From: Klebsiella sp. WP3-W18-ESBL-02
GTDB taxonomy: Bacteria; Pseudomonadota; Gammaproteobacteria; Enterobacterales; Enterobacteriaceae
Direction: 5' to 3'
Assembly (NCBI RefSeq): GCF_014168815.1
Contig: NZ_AP021972.1
Location: forward strand, 4,588,001-4,652,000
Length of the DNA stretch: 64,000 bases
In this document: piece by piece, positions 53,670-61,361 of the stretch
Layout: every line of letters starts with the position of its first letter
Position numbering within the stretch: position 1 is the stretch's first letter
Position numbers and translations under genes: made by a program
The notes under the pieces: model-generated
What the model saw: only the letters and a program-made list of their open reading frames with translations
Told to the model about the DNA's origin: nothing
Databases searched by the model: none

Positions 53670-54647
53670 TTATGCCCGATCGACGCTAAACGCCAGGACT
53701 TCGGCCAGGGTTTCAACGCCCAGCGCCAGCATGACCAGACGGTCAACGCCCAGCGCCACGCCGGAGCAGTCAGGCAGGCCAGCCGCCAGCGCGTCCAGCA
53801 GGTTTTGATCGATCGGCTGCACCGGCAGGCCGCGCGCGGCGCGCTTACGGTTATCCTGCTCAAAACGCTGCTGCTGTTCGCGGGCATCGGTCAGCTCGTG
53901 GAAGCCGTTAGCCAGCTCCATTCCCTTGAAGTAAACCTCAAAACGCTCGGCCACACGGTGATCCTCAGCGCTAATCTGTGCCAGCGATGCCTGGCTTGCC
54001 GGGAAGTGGTAGACAAACGTCGGACGCTCTTTGCCGATGTGCGGCTCTACGCCGAAAGCAAACAGCAGTTGCAGCAAGGTATCGCGGTCTTCTTCTGTAT
54101 CAGCCACGTTGCTCAGGTCGAGCTTCGCCGCGGCTTCACGCAGCTGGGTTTTATCCGCCGACAGCGGGTCAATTTCCAGATGACGCTGGAAGGCCTGCTG
54201 ATAAGAGAGGCTTTCCGCCGGCTGGCACTCGAGCACCTGCTGCAGCAGATCGTCAACTTCGTTGATCAGTCGATACATATCGAAGTGCGGACGATACCAC
54301 TCCAGCATCGTAAATTCAGGGTTATGGTGACGGCCCATCTCTTCATTGCGGAAGCTACGGCACAGCTGGAAAACGGGGCCGCATCCTGCTGCCAGCAGGC
54401 GCTTCATATGATATTCCGGGCTGGTCATCAGATAGAGGTTCATTCCCTGAGAATGCCCCGGACCGACGAAACGCGTTTCAAACGGGACCAGATGTACGTC
54501 AGTCACCGTCGCCTGGCTCATACAGGGCGTTTCCACTTCCAGCACGCCGCGGTCAGCAAAGAAACGACGGATCTCCGTCATCAGTGCCGCACGCTTCAAC
54601 AGGTTAGAAATGGATGCGCTCGGCTGCCAGGTTGCCGTCTCGCTCAT
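53670..54647 (-). CDS. epmA: EF-P (R)-beta-lysine ligase EpmA (PoxA/GenX)
   Basis: Class II lysyl-tRNA synthetase-like ligase of 325 residues lacking the anticodon domain. It attaches (R)-beta-lysine to Lys34 of EF-P. Motif 2 (FQLCRSFRNEEMGRHHNPEFTMLEWY) and motif 3 (GVALGVDRLVML) are present. ATG 54647 matches the E. coli length. Its target efp and partner epmB are at 59.2-60.8 kb. It is divergent from frdA. Confidence 0.96.
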   Translation of the reverse strand: MSETATWQPSASISNLLKRAALMTEIRRFFADRGVLEVETPCMSQATVTDVHLVPFETRFVGPGHSQGMNLYLMTSPEYHMKRLLAAGCGPVFQLCRSFRNEEMGRHHNPEFTMLEWYRPHFDMYRLINEVDDLLQQVLECQPAESLSYQQAFQRHLEIDPLSADKTQLREAAAKLDLSNVADTEEDRDTLLQLLFAFGVEPHIGKERPTFVYHFPASQASLAQISAEDHRVAERFEVYFKGMELANGFHELTDAREQQQRFEQDNRKRAARGLPVQPIDQNLLDALAAGLPDCSGVALGVDRLVMLALGVETLAEVLAFSVDRA

Positions 54648-54817
54648 GGTTTTTTCTCCGATTACAGACAAGGGCACGAAGTCTACCCGCAAGCCGCACA
54701 CGACACAAATATTGCTCAGTAATTTCTCGTCGAGCAGGAAAGAAGATTTTTTTATGTAATTCGAGAACCTAATTCATCAGCTACAGTGATAAATAAACCG
54801 CACTTAACGACAAAAAA

Positions 54818-54859
54818 ATCGAACACATCAAATTTCCTTATTAACCCGACGGGTATACT
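54818..54859 (+). promoter_or_regulatory. frdA promoter with FNR-like site
   Basis: TCGAA-CAC-ATCAA (about 54819-54831) resembles the degenerate FNR site of E. coli frd, and the -10 hexamer TATACT is at 54854-54859. The site centre is about 42 bases before the inferred transcription start, the class II FNR position. NarL sites were not resolved. Confidence 0.6.
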
Positions 54860-54958
54860 GCCTTACCCATAAAGGAGCAGTGGAAACGTTTTTGCGCAGG
54901 CCACGTGATATCCCCCCACGTAGCGTGTTGTGAAATAACAAAAATCTGGAGGAATGTC

Positions 54959-56749
54959 GTGCAAACCTTTCAAGCCGATCTAGCCATTATAGGCGCAGGC
55001 GGAGCGGGACTACGCGCTGCAATCGCAGCCGCTCAGGCCAACCCGAAAGCCAAAATTGCTTTGATATCAAAAGTCTATCCTATGCGCAGCCACACGGTTG
55101 CTGCTGAAGGCGGGTCCGCTGCCGTCGCACAGGATCATGATAGCTTCGACTACCATTTTCACGACACCGTCGCCGGCGGCGACTGGCTTTGCGAACAGGA
55201 TGTCGTTGATTACTTCGTTCACCACTGCCCGACAGAAATGACCCAGCTTGAACAGTGGGGCTGTCCGTGGAGCCGTCGTCCCGACGGCAGCGTGAACGTC
55301 CGCCGCTTCGGCGGGATGAAGATAGAGCGTACCTGGTTCGCCGCCGATAAAACCGGCTTCCACATGCTGCACACCCTGTTCCAGACCTCCTTACAGTTCC
55401 CGCAAATTCAGCGCTTTGACGAACACTTCGTCCTTGACATTCTGGTCGATGACGGTCAGGCCCGTGGCCTGGTCGCGATGAACATGATGGAAGGCACGCT
55501 GGTGCAGATTCGCGCCAACGCGGTGGTCATGGCGACCGGCGGCGCAGGCCGCGTGTACCGTTACAACACCAACGGCGGCATCGTCACCGGTGACGGTATG
55601 GGCATGGCATTAAGCCACGGCGTACCGCTGCGCGACATGGAATTCGTTCAGTATCACCCGACCGGCCTGCCGGGCTCCGGTATCCTGATGACCGAAGGCT
55701 GCCGCGGTGAAGGCGGTATTCTGGTCAACAAGAATGGCTACCGCTATCTGCAGGACTACGGTATGGGCCCGGAAACACCGCTGGGCGAGCCGAAGAACAA
55801 ATATATGGAGCTGGGTCCGCGCGACAAAGTTTCCCAGGCCTTCTGGCACGAATGGCGCAAAGGCAACACCATCCCAACGCCGCGCGGCGATGTGGTCTAT
55901 CTCGACCTGCGTCACCTTGGCGAGAAAAAGCTGCTGGAGCGTCTGCCATTTATCTGCGAGCTGGCGAAAGCCTACGTGGGTGTCGATCCGGTGAAAGAGC
56001 CAATTCCGGTACGTCCAACCGCGCACTACACCATGGGCGGCATCGAAACCGATCAGCAGTGCGAAACCCGCATCAAAGGGCTGTTTGCCGTCGGCGAATG
56101 TTCCTCCGTGGGTCTGCACGGCGCCAACCGTCTGGGCTCCAACTCGCTGGCGGAGCTGGTGGTGTTTGGCCGCATGGCCGGTGAACAGGCGATGGCCCGC
56201 GCGGCCACGGTCGGTGAAGCCAACGGCAGCGCGCTGGACGCGCAGGTCAGCGACATCGAAAACCGCCTGAAAGCGCTGGTGAACCAGGAAGGTAATGAAA
56301 ACTGGTCGAAAATACGCGACGAAATGGGTCTGTCGATGGAAGAAGGCTGCGGTATCTACCGTACGCCAGAGCTGATGCAGAAAACCATCGATAAACTGGC
56401 CGAGCTGCAGGAACGCTTCAAGCGCGTACGCATCACCGACACTTCCAGCGTGTTCAATACCGACCTGCTCTACACCATCGAGCTGGGCCACGGTCTGAAC
56501 GTTGCCGAATGTATGGCGCATTCCGCCATGGCGCGTAAAGAGTCCCGCGGCGCGCACCAGCGTCTGGACGAAGGCTGCACCGAGCGTGACGACGTTAACT
56601 TCCTCAAGCATACCCTCGCCTTCCGCGACGCCGACGGCACCACTCGCCTCGACTACAGCGATGTGAAGATCACGAGCCTGCCACCGGCAAAACGCGTGTA
56701 CGGCGCAGAAGCTGAAGCGGCCGAGAAGAAGGAGACGGCGAATGGCTGA
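54959..56749 (+). CDS. frdA: Fumarate reductase flavoprotein subunit
   Basis: Catalytic subunit of 596 residues (E. coli 602) that reduces fumarate in anaerobic respiration. FAD-binding IGAGGAGLRAA (about 11-21); His45 in MRSHTVAAEGG is the covalent FAD ligand; active-site residues are in HPTGLPGSG and RPTAHYTMGG. Start is GTG 54959 with GGAGG 6 bases upstream; the ATG frame from 54905 lies in the leader. The C-terminal tail is shorter than in E. coli. It overlaps frdB by 8 bases. Confidence 0.97.
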   Translation: MQTFQADLAIIGAGGAGLRAAIAAAQANPKAKIALISKVYPMRSHTVAAEGGSAAVAQDHDSFDYHFHDTVAGGDWLCEQDVVDYFVHHCPTEMTQLEQWGCPWSRRPDGSVNVRRFGGMKIERTWFAADKTGFHMLHTLFQTSLQFPQIQRFDEHFVLDILVDDGQARGLVAMNMMEGTLVQIRANAVVMATGGAGRVYRYNTNGGIVTGDGMGMALSHGVPLRDMEFVQYHPTGLPGSGILMTEGCRGEGGILVNKNGYRYLQDYGMGPETPLGEPKNKYMELGPRDKVSQAFWHEWRKGNTIPTPRGDVVYLDLRHLGEKKLLERLPFICELAKAYVGVDPVKEPIPVRPTAHYTMGGIETDQQCETRIKGLFAVGECSSVGLHGANRLGSNSLAELVVFGRMAGEQAMARAATVGEANGSALDAQVSDIENRLKALVNQEGNENWSKIRDEMGLSMEEGCGIYRTPELMQKTIDKLAELQERFKRVRITDTSSVFNTDLLYTIELGHGLNVAECMAHSAMARKESRGAHQRLDEGCTERDDVNFLKHTLAFRDADGTTRLDYSDVKITSLPPAKRVYGAEAEAAEKKETANG

Positions 56750-57476
56750 GATGAAGAATTTAAAAATTGAGATTGTGCGCTATAACCCGGAAGTGGACAG
56801 CGCACCGCACAGCGCCTTCTATGAAGTGCCTTACGATGAGCAGACCTCGCTGCTCGATGCGCTGGGTTACATCAAAGATAACCTCGCGCCGGACCTGAGC
56901 TATCGCTGGTCCTGCCGTATGGCTATCTGCGGCTCCTGCGGCATGATGGTCAACAAGGTGCCGAAGCTCGCCTGTAAAACCTTCCTGCGTGAATACACCA
57001 AAGGAATCAAGGTCGAGGCGCTGGCGAACTTCCCTATCGAGCGCGATCTGGTGGTCGACATGACCCACTTCATCGAGAGTCTGGAAGCGATTAAGCCGTA
57101 CATCATCGGCAACCCGCGCACGCCGGATCAGGGGCCAAACACCCAGACCCCGGCGCAGATGGCGAAGTACCACCAGTTCTCCGGCTGCATCAACTGCGGT
57201 CTGTGCTATGCCGCCTGCCCGCAGTTTGGCCTGAATCCAGAGTTCATTGGCCCAGCGGCGATTACCCTGGCGCATCGCTACAACGAAGACAGCCGCGACC
57301 ACGGCAAGAAGGAACGTATGGCGCAGCTGAACGGCCAGAATGGCGTCTGGACCTGTACCTTCGTCGGCTATTGCTCCGAAGTGTGCCCGAAACACGTCGA
57401 TCCGGCCGCCGCTATTCAGCAGGGTAAAGTAGAAAGCTCGAAAGACTTTCTTATCGCAACCCTGAAACCACGCTAA
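56742..57476 (+). CDS. frdB: Fumarate reductase iron-sulfur subunit
   Basis: 244-residue electron-transfer subunit. The [2Fe-2S] cysteines are in SCRMAICGSCGMMVN with a later Cys (LACKTF), and the [4Fe-4S] and [3Fe-4S] sites in CINCGLCYAACP and CTFVGYCSEVCPKHVD. Couples menaquinol at FrdCD to FrdA. Confidence 0.98.
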   Translation: MAEMKNLKIEIVRYNPEVDSAPHSAFYEVPYDEQTSLLDALGYIKDNLAPDLSYRWSCRMAICGSCGMMVNKVPKLACKTFLREYTKGIKVEALANFPIERDLVVDMTHFIESLEAIKPYIIGNPRTPDQGPNTQTPAQMAKYHQFSGCINCGLCYAACPQFGLNPEFIGPAAITLAHRYNEDSRDHGKKERMAQLNGQNGVWTCTFVGYCSEVCPKHVDPAAAIQQGKVESSKDFLIATLKPR

Positions 57477-57486
57477 GGAGTGCATG

Positions 57487-57882
57487 ATGACGACTAAACG
57501 CAAACCCTATGTACGGCCAATGCCGTCCACCTGGTGGAAAAAGCTGCCGTTTTATCGCTTCTATATGCTGCGTGAAGGCACCGCGGTGCCAACGGTGTGG
57601 TTCAGCATCGTGCTGATTTACGGCCTGTTTGCGCTTAAGCACGGCGCCGAAAGCTGGGCCGGCTACGTCGGTTTTCTGCAAAACCCGATCGTGGTTGTGC
57701 TGAACTTGATTACCCTGGCCGCCGCGCTGCTGCATACTAAAACCTGGTTTGAGCTGGCGCCTAAAGCCGCCAATATCATCGTGAAAGGCGAAAAAATGGG
57801 GCCGGAGCCAATTATCAAGGGGCTCTGGGTGGTGACCGCGGTGGTCAGCGTGGTGATTCTGTTTATCGCCCTGTTCTGGTAA
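57487..57882 (+). CDS. frdC: Fumarate reductase membrane anchor FrdC
   Basis: 131-residue inner membrane anchor with three helices and menaquinol-site residues (RKPYVRPM, LHTKTWFELAPKA). ATG 57487 is preferred to 57484 because AAGGAG is then 6 bases away and the protein begins MTTKRKPYV as in E. coli. Confidence 0.96.
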   Translation: MTTKRKPYVRPMPSTWWKKLPFYRFYMLREGTAVPTVWFSIVLIYGLFALKHGAESWAGYVGFLQNPIVVVLNLITLAAALLHTKTWFELAPKAANIIVKGEKMGPEPIIKGLWVVTAVVSVVILFIALFW

Positions 57883-57892
57883 GGAGACTGGC

Positions 57893-58249
57893 ATGATTAA
57901 CCCTAATCCAAAACGTTCCGATGAGCCGGTATTCTGGGGCCTGTTCGGCGCGGGCGGTATGTGGAGCGCAATTGTCGCACCGGTCATGGTGCTGCTGGTG
58001 GGCATTCTGCTGCCGCTGATGGCCTCTGGCGACGCCTTCACCTATGAACGCGTGTACGCGTTCGCGCATAGCCTGATTGGCCGCGCGTTTCTGTTCCTGA
58101 TGATTGTTCTGCCGCTGTGGTGCGGTTTACACCGTATTCACCACGCAATGCACGACCTGAAAATCCATGTGCCGAACGGTAAGTGGGTATTCTACGGTCT
58201 GGCGGCCATTCTGACGGTCGTTACGCTGGTCGGCGTGCTGTTTATTTAA
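57893..58249 (+). CDS. frdD: Fumarate reductase membrane anchor FrdD
   Basis: 118-residue second anchor (E. coli 119), three helices, MINPNPKRSDEPVFWGLFGAG start and CGLHRIHHAMHDLK quinone-site region. Last gene of frdABCD. In E. coli ampC follows directly with its promoter inside frdD; here no beta-lactamase gene follows. Confidence 0.97.
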   Translation: MINPNPKRSDEPVFWGLFGAGGMWSAIVAPVMVLLVGILLPLMASGDAFTYERVYAFAHSLIGRAFLFLMIVLPLWCGLHRIHHAMHDLKIHVPNGKWVFYGLAAILTVVTLVGVLFI

Positions 58250-58271
58250 CCCATTGGCGCTGTGCGGGGCT

Positions 58272-58348
58272 TGTAGGCCGGATAAGCGCAGCGCCATCAG
58301 GCACGCAGAGCACATTGCCGGATGGCGGCTACGCCTTATCCGGCCTAC
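58272..58348. repeat. REP/BIME element between frdD and sugE
   Basis: Units GTAGGCCGGATAAGCGCAGCGCCATCAGGC (about 58272-58301) and TTGCCGGATGGCGGCTACGCCTTATCCGGCCTAC (about 58315-58348), opposite orientation, between convergent genes. It occupies the place of ampC-blc in E. coli. Confidence 0.88.
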
Positions 58349-58378
58349 ATGGCCCCTCTCTCCGGGGCCTGTTGATTG

Positions 58379-58696
58379 TTAATGTGCGCTCATCTTCAGG
58401 CCAATAATTCCCAGCACAATCAACGCGAGGCTCGCAATGCGCATTGGACTGGCGGATTCGCCTAACAGCAAAATGCCGGTAATCGCCGCACCCACCGCGC
58501 CAATCCCCGTCCACACCGCATAGGCAGTCCCCACCGGCAGGCTTTTCATTGCCCACGATAGCAACGCCATGCTGGCAATCATCGCCACAGCGGTGATAAC
58601 GCTTGGTACCAGGCGGCTAAAGCCATGGGTGTATTTGAGGCCAACGGCCCAGACGACTTCGAGAAGGCCGGCAATAAACAGAATTAGCCAAGGCAT
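58379..58696 (-). CDS. sugE: Guanidinium exporter Gdx/SugE
   Basis: Small multidrug resistance family protein of 105 residues, E. coli length, four helices, with the essential Glu13 in LFIAGLLEVVWAVGLKY. Gdx-type members export guanidinium in exchange for protons. A guanidine-II riboswitch directly upstream confirms the Gdx subtype. ATG 58696 has GGAG 6 bases upstream; the frame to 58714 would run into the riboswitch. Confidence 0.96.
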   Translation of the reverse strand: MPWLILFIAGLLEVVWAVGLKYTHGFSRLVPSVITAVAMIASMALLSWAMKSLPVGTAYAVWTGIGAVGAAITGILLLGESASPMRIASLALIVLGIIGLKMSAH

Positions 58697-58714
58697 AACA
58701 GGCTCCATAATCAT

Positions 58715-58758
58715 GGGGCCGTCCCCGGATGCGATACGCTTACGGGTCGTCCCGCAAG
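58715..58758 (-). promoter_or_regulatory. Guanidine-II (mini-ykkC) riboswitch of sugE
   Basis: Two adjacent hairpins with the diagnostic tetraloops: CTTGCGGG-ACGA-CCCGTAAG (58739-58758) and GGGG-ACGG-CCCC (58715-58726), joined by a 12-base linker. This is the full mini-ykkC consensus (two stems capped by ACGR with CCC 3' sides). It lies 18 bases before the sugE start, so guanidine should free the ribosome site. Confidence 0.93.
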
Positions 58759-58834
58759 GTGTTGAAATGAAACGCCGTCAGTATAGGTGACAAAAAACGA
58801 CGGTACAACAGAGCGCCATACCGTCGGTCCGGAT

Positions 58835-58981
58835 TTATTGCTGCGCTTTCGTCGCTGCCCCTGAAATCGCGCTACCGCCGTCCGAAATATCCTGCCCAAT
58901 ACCGCGTGTGGTATTACAGGCCGTGAGTACAGAGGAAAGCGCCAGAACTGTAAAAAACGCTGCAATCGCTTTTTTCACCAT
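58835..58981 (-). CDS. ecnB: Entericidin B lipoprotein
   Basis: 48-residue lipoprotein that starts MVKKAIAAFFTVLALSSVL and has the lipobox LTAC, then NTTRGIGQDISDGGSAISGAATKAQQ-type mature part with a C-terminal small-residue helix. It matches EcnB, a stationary-phase bacteriolytic lipoprotein in E. coli and Citrobacter. Between it and efp no ecnA antidote gene is visible. Probably transcribed from the CTATGCT sequence upstream. Confidence 0.93.
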   Translation of the reverse strand: MVKKAIAAFFTVLALSSVLTACNTTRGIGQDISDGGSAISGAATKAQQ

Positions 58982-59022
58982 AATGTCATCCTTTGTGTCA
59001 GTTATCGTTATCTTGCTTCATA

Positions 59023-59029
59023 AGCATAG
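59023..59029 (-). promoter_or_regulatory. Possible sigma-S -10 element of ecnB
   Basis: CTATGCT on the minus strand, about 42 bases before the ecnB start, resembles the RpoS -10 CTATACT. ecnB is known to be RpoS dependent in E. coli. Weak evidence. Confidence 0.35.
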
Positions 59030-59118
59030 ACAACTTCATACAGGATGCGGGATCTCGGCGATTTTTTTCAGACGAAGACGAAGCGGGAAACGGGTGGGGG
59101 CAAATCAGAAGGTAGGCT

Positions 59119-59140
59119 GGCGCAGCATCGCTGCTGCGCC
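59119..59140. terminator. Hairpin after efp
   Basis: Perfect 9-bp stem GGCGCAGCA/TGCTGCGCC with a 4-base loop, 19 bases past efp. No strong T-tract, so it may be a weak terminator or RNA end stabiliser. Confidence 0.5.
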
Positions 59141-59159
59141 GAACGGATCAACGCATGAA

Positions 59160-59726
59160 TTATTTCACGCGGGATACGTATTCGCCGGAGCGAGTATCCA
59201 CTTTGATCACTTCGCCAATCTGAACGAACAGCGGAACTTTAACCACAGCGCCAGTGGACAGGGTTGCCGGCTTGCCGCCAGTACCTGCGGTGTCGCCTTT
59301 CAGACCTGGATCGGTTTCCACGATTTCCAGCTCAACGAAGTTCGGCGGGGTCACGGCGATCGGCTGGCCGTTCCACAGGGTGACGATGCACTCAGCCTGA
59401 TCCAGCAGCCATTTCGCGTTGTCACCGATCGCTTTCGCATCAGCAGACAGCTGTTCGAAGGTTTCGTTGTTCATGAAGTGCCAGAACTCACCATCGTTGT
59501 ACAGGTAAGTCAGGTTCATATCCACTACGTCAGCGCCTTCAGCGGAGTCAGTAGACTTGAAGGTTTTCTCTACGCGAGTGCCGGTCAGCAGGCGGCGCAG
59601 CTTAACGCGTGCGAATGCCTGACCTTTACCCGGTTTAACGAATTCACTGGCTTCAACCGCGTACGGTTCGCCGTCCATCATGATTTTAAGACCAGCACGA
59701 AAATCGTTGCTATAGTAAGTCGCCAT
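59160..59726 (-). CDS. efp: Elongation factor P
   Basis: 188-residue three-domain tRNA-mimic factor that rescues ribosomes stalled at polyproline. Lys34 in KPGKGQA, the site of beta-lysylation by EpmA/EpmB, is present at the right number with ATG 59726. The longer frame to 59966 is a shadow overlapping epmB. Divergent from epmB, 40 bases apart. Confidence 0.98.
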   Translation of the reverse strand: MATYYSNDFRAGLKIMMDGEPYAVEASEFVKPGKGQAFARVKLRRLLTGTRVEKTFKSTDSAEGADVVDMNLTYLYNDGEFWHFMNNETFEQLSADAKAIGDNAKWLLDQAECIVTLWNGQPIAVTPPNFVELEIVETDPGLKGDTAGTGGKPATLSTGAVVKVPLFVQIGEVIKVDTRSGEYVSRVK

Positions 59727-59766
59727 AAGGCCCTCTGAAATTGTTAAATGGTAGCTAAGCCACAAA

Positions 59767-60795
59767 ATGGCGCATATTGTAACCCTAAATACCCCATCCA
59801 GAGAAGATTGGTTGATGCAACTTGCCGATGTTCTCACCGATCCGGATGAACTATTCCGTCTGTTGAATATAGACGCCGATGAAAATTTGCTCGCTGGCCG
59901 TGACGCTAAGCGCCTTTTCGCCCTGCGCGTCCCGCGCGCATTCGTGGCGCGAATGGAGAAAGGCAACCCGAACGATCCTCTTTTACGTCAGGTACTTACC
60001 TCGCAGGAAGAGTTTATCGCTGCACCGGGATTCTCCACCGATCCGCTGGAAGAACAGCACAGCGTTGTGCCCGGTTTACTGCACAAGTACCACAACCGCG
60101 CGCTGCTGCTGGTGAAAGGCGGCTGTGCGGTAAATTGTCGCTATTGTTTCCGCCGCCACTTCCCGTATGCCGAAAACCAGGGCAATAAGCGTAACTGGCA
60201 GGCGGCGCTCGACTACGTAAGCGCACATCCGGAGCTCGATGAAATCATCTTCTCCGGCGGCGACCCGCTGATGGCCAAAGACCACGAACTGGACTGGCTG
60301 CTTAGCCAGTTGGAGTCTATCCCGCACATTAAGCGCCTGCGCATCCACAGCCGTTTGCCGATCGTTATCCCAGCTCGCATTACCGATACGCTGGTCGCTC
60401 GCTTCGAGCAATCCTCACTGCAAATTCTGCTGGTGAACCACATCAATCACGCCAATGAGATTGACGCAACGTTTTGCCAGGCGATGTCACGCCTGCGCCG
60501 CGCTGGCGTCACGCTGCTCAACCAGAGCGTGCTGCTGCGCGGCGTGAACGATAATGCGCAAACGCTGGCGAACCTTAGCAACGCGCTGTTTGATGCCGGC
60601 GTCATGCCGTATTACCTGCACGTGCTGGATAAAGTTCAGGGCGCGGCCCACTTCCTCGTCAGCGACGATGAGGCGCGGGAAATTATGCGGGAACTGTTGA
60701 CGCTGGTATCCGGCTATATGGTGCCGAAGCTGGCGCGTGAAATCGGCGGGGAACCGAGTAAGACGCCGCTGGATCTTCAGCTGCGTCAACGGTAA
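59767..60795 (+). CDS. epmB: Lysine 2,3-aminomutase-like EF-P modification enzyme EpmB
   Basis: Radical-SAM enzyme of 342 residues that converts (S)-alpha-lysine to (R)-beta-lysine for EF-P. Cluster cysteines Cys120, Cys124, Cys127 in KGGCAVNCRYCFRR; PLP/lysine-site segments in FSGGDPLMA and NQSVLLRGVND; C-terminal PKLAREIGGEPSK. It pairs divergently with its target efp. Confidence 0.96.
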   Translation: MAHIVTLNTPSREDWLMQLADVLTDPDELFRLLNIDADENLLAGRDAKRLFALRVPRAFVARMEKGNPNDPLLRQVLTSQEEFIAAPGFSTDPLEEQHSVVPGLLHKYHNRALLLVKGGCAVNCRYCFRRHFPYAENQGNKRNWQAALDYVSAHPELDEIIFSGGDPLMAKDHELDWLLSQLESIPHIKRLRIHSRLPIVIPARITDTLVARFEQSSLQILLVNHINHANEIDATFCQAMSRLRRAGVTLLNQSVLLRGVNDNAQTLANLSNALFDAGVMPYYLHVLDKVQGAAHFLVSDDEAREIMRELLTLVSGYMVPKLAREIGGEPSKTPLDLQLRQR

Positions 60796-60799
60796 GCGA

Positions 60800-60827
60800 C
60801 CCAGGGCAGGCAGCGGCCTGCCCTGGG
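60800..60827. other. Perfect 12-bp hairpin after epmB
   Basis: CCCAGGGCAGGC - AGCG - GCCTGCCCTGGG, 5 bases past the epmB stop and before convergent yjeI. Very stable but without T-tract on either strand. It could protect the mRNA end. Confidence 0.6.
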
Positions 60828-60874
60828 CCAGAATCCGTTCGCTGGATAAACAAGACGCTATCCGGCAAAAGCAA

Positions 60875-61228
60875 TCAGTTCGGGCATTTATAAACCTGGC
60901 CGTTCATTTCGCTGTCGGTCGGCACAAAGCTCGAGAGCATACCCTGCGTTGGGCTGCTGACGCCGTAAATGACGTTGCCGCCCATTTCGGCCGCGTGGTT
61001 ACGCAGTGCATTGGCCGCACCGCGCATGGAGCCGCCTTCGGCGCCCTGCTGGCCGGAAAGCCAGTTGCTCTGCGCGCCGTTAGCCGTCCCCAACAGCTGG
61101 CACTCAGCGCCCGGTTTGTCTTCAACAAAGCGAACATTCTGCCCCGATGCGGTCAGCTCGGTCGTAGAGCTACAGCCCGCAAGCAGCAGCGCTGCGCCGA
61201 CAATCCCTGCTAAATATTTTACCTGCAT
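60875..61228 (-). CDS. yjeI: DUF4156 lipoprotein YjeI
   Basis: 117-residue lipoprotein, E. coli length, with signal MQVKYLAGIVGAALLLAGC ending in the lipobox LAGC. Mature part has conserved CQLLGTANGAQSNW and MGGNVIYGVSSPTQG, and a C-terminal Cys (VYKCPN) that could pair with the earlier one. Function unknown. ATG 61228 chosen over the frame to 61318. Follows groEL in the same direction after its terminator. Confidence 0.92.
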   Translation of the reverse strand: MQVKYLAGIVGAALLLAGCSSTTELTASGQNVRFVEDKPGAECQLLGTANGAQSNWLSGQQGAEGGSMRGAANALRNHAAEMGGNVIYGVSSPTQGMLSSFVPTDSEMNGQVYKCPN

Positions 61229-61302
61229 GTTATTCCCCATAATCAATGAGCTGGACGCATGTCGTCCGTGTGTAAACCTTATACTAAAAAGATGACCAAA
61301 AG

Positions 61303-61334
61303 AAAAACCCCCGAGCATTTCTGCCCGGGGGTTT
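61303..61334 (-). terminator. groEL terminator
   Basis: AAACCCCCG/CGGGGGTTT stem with a 12-base loop; on the minus strand TTTTTCTTTTGG follows. 28 bases past groEL. Confidence 0.88.
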
Positions 61335-61361
61335 CTTATTTCTATGGGGTATAGCGCACGA

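Noticed and set aside
55610..56611. 333-codon minus-strand frame inside frdA
   Set aside because: Antisense shadow of the conserved flavoprotein gene.
59727..59966. N-terminal extension of efp
   Set aside because: It runs antisense through epmB and would destroy the Lys34 numbering; EF-P starts MATYYSND.
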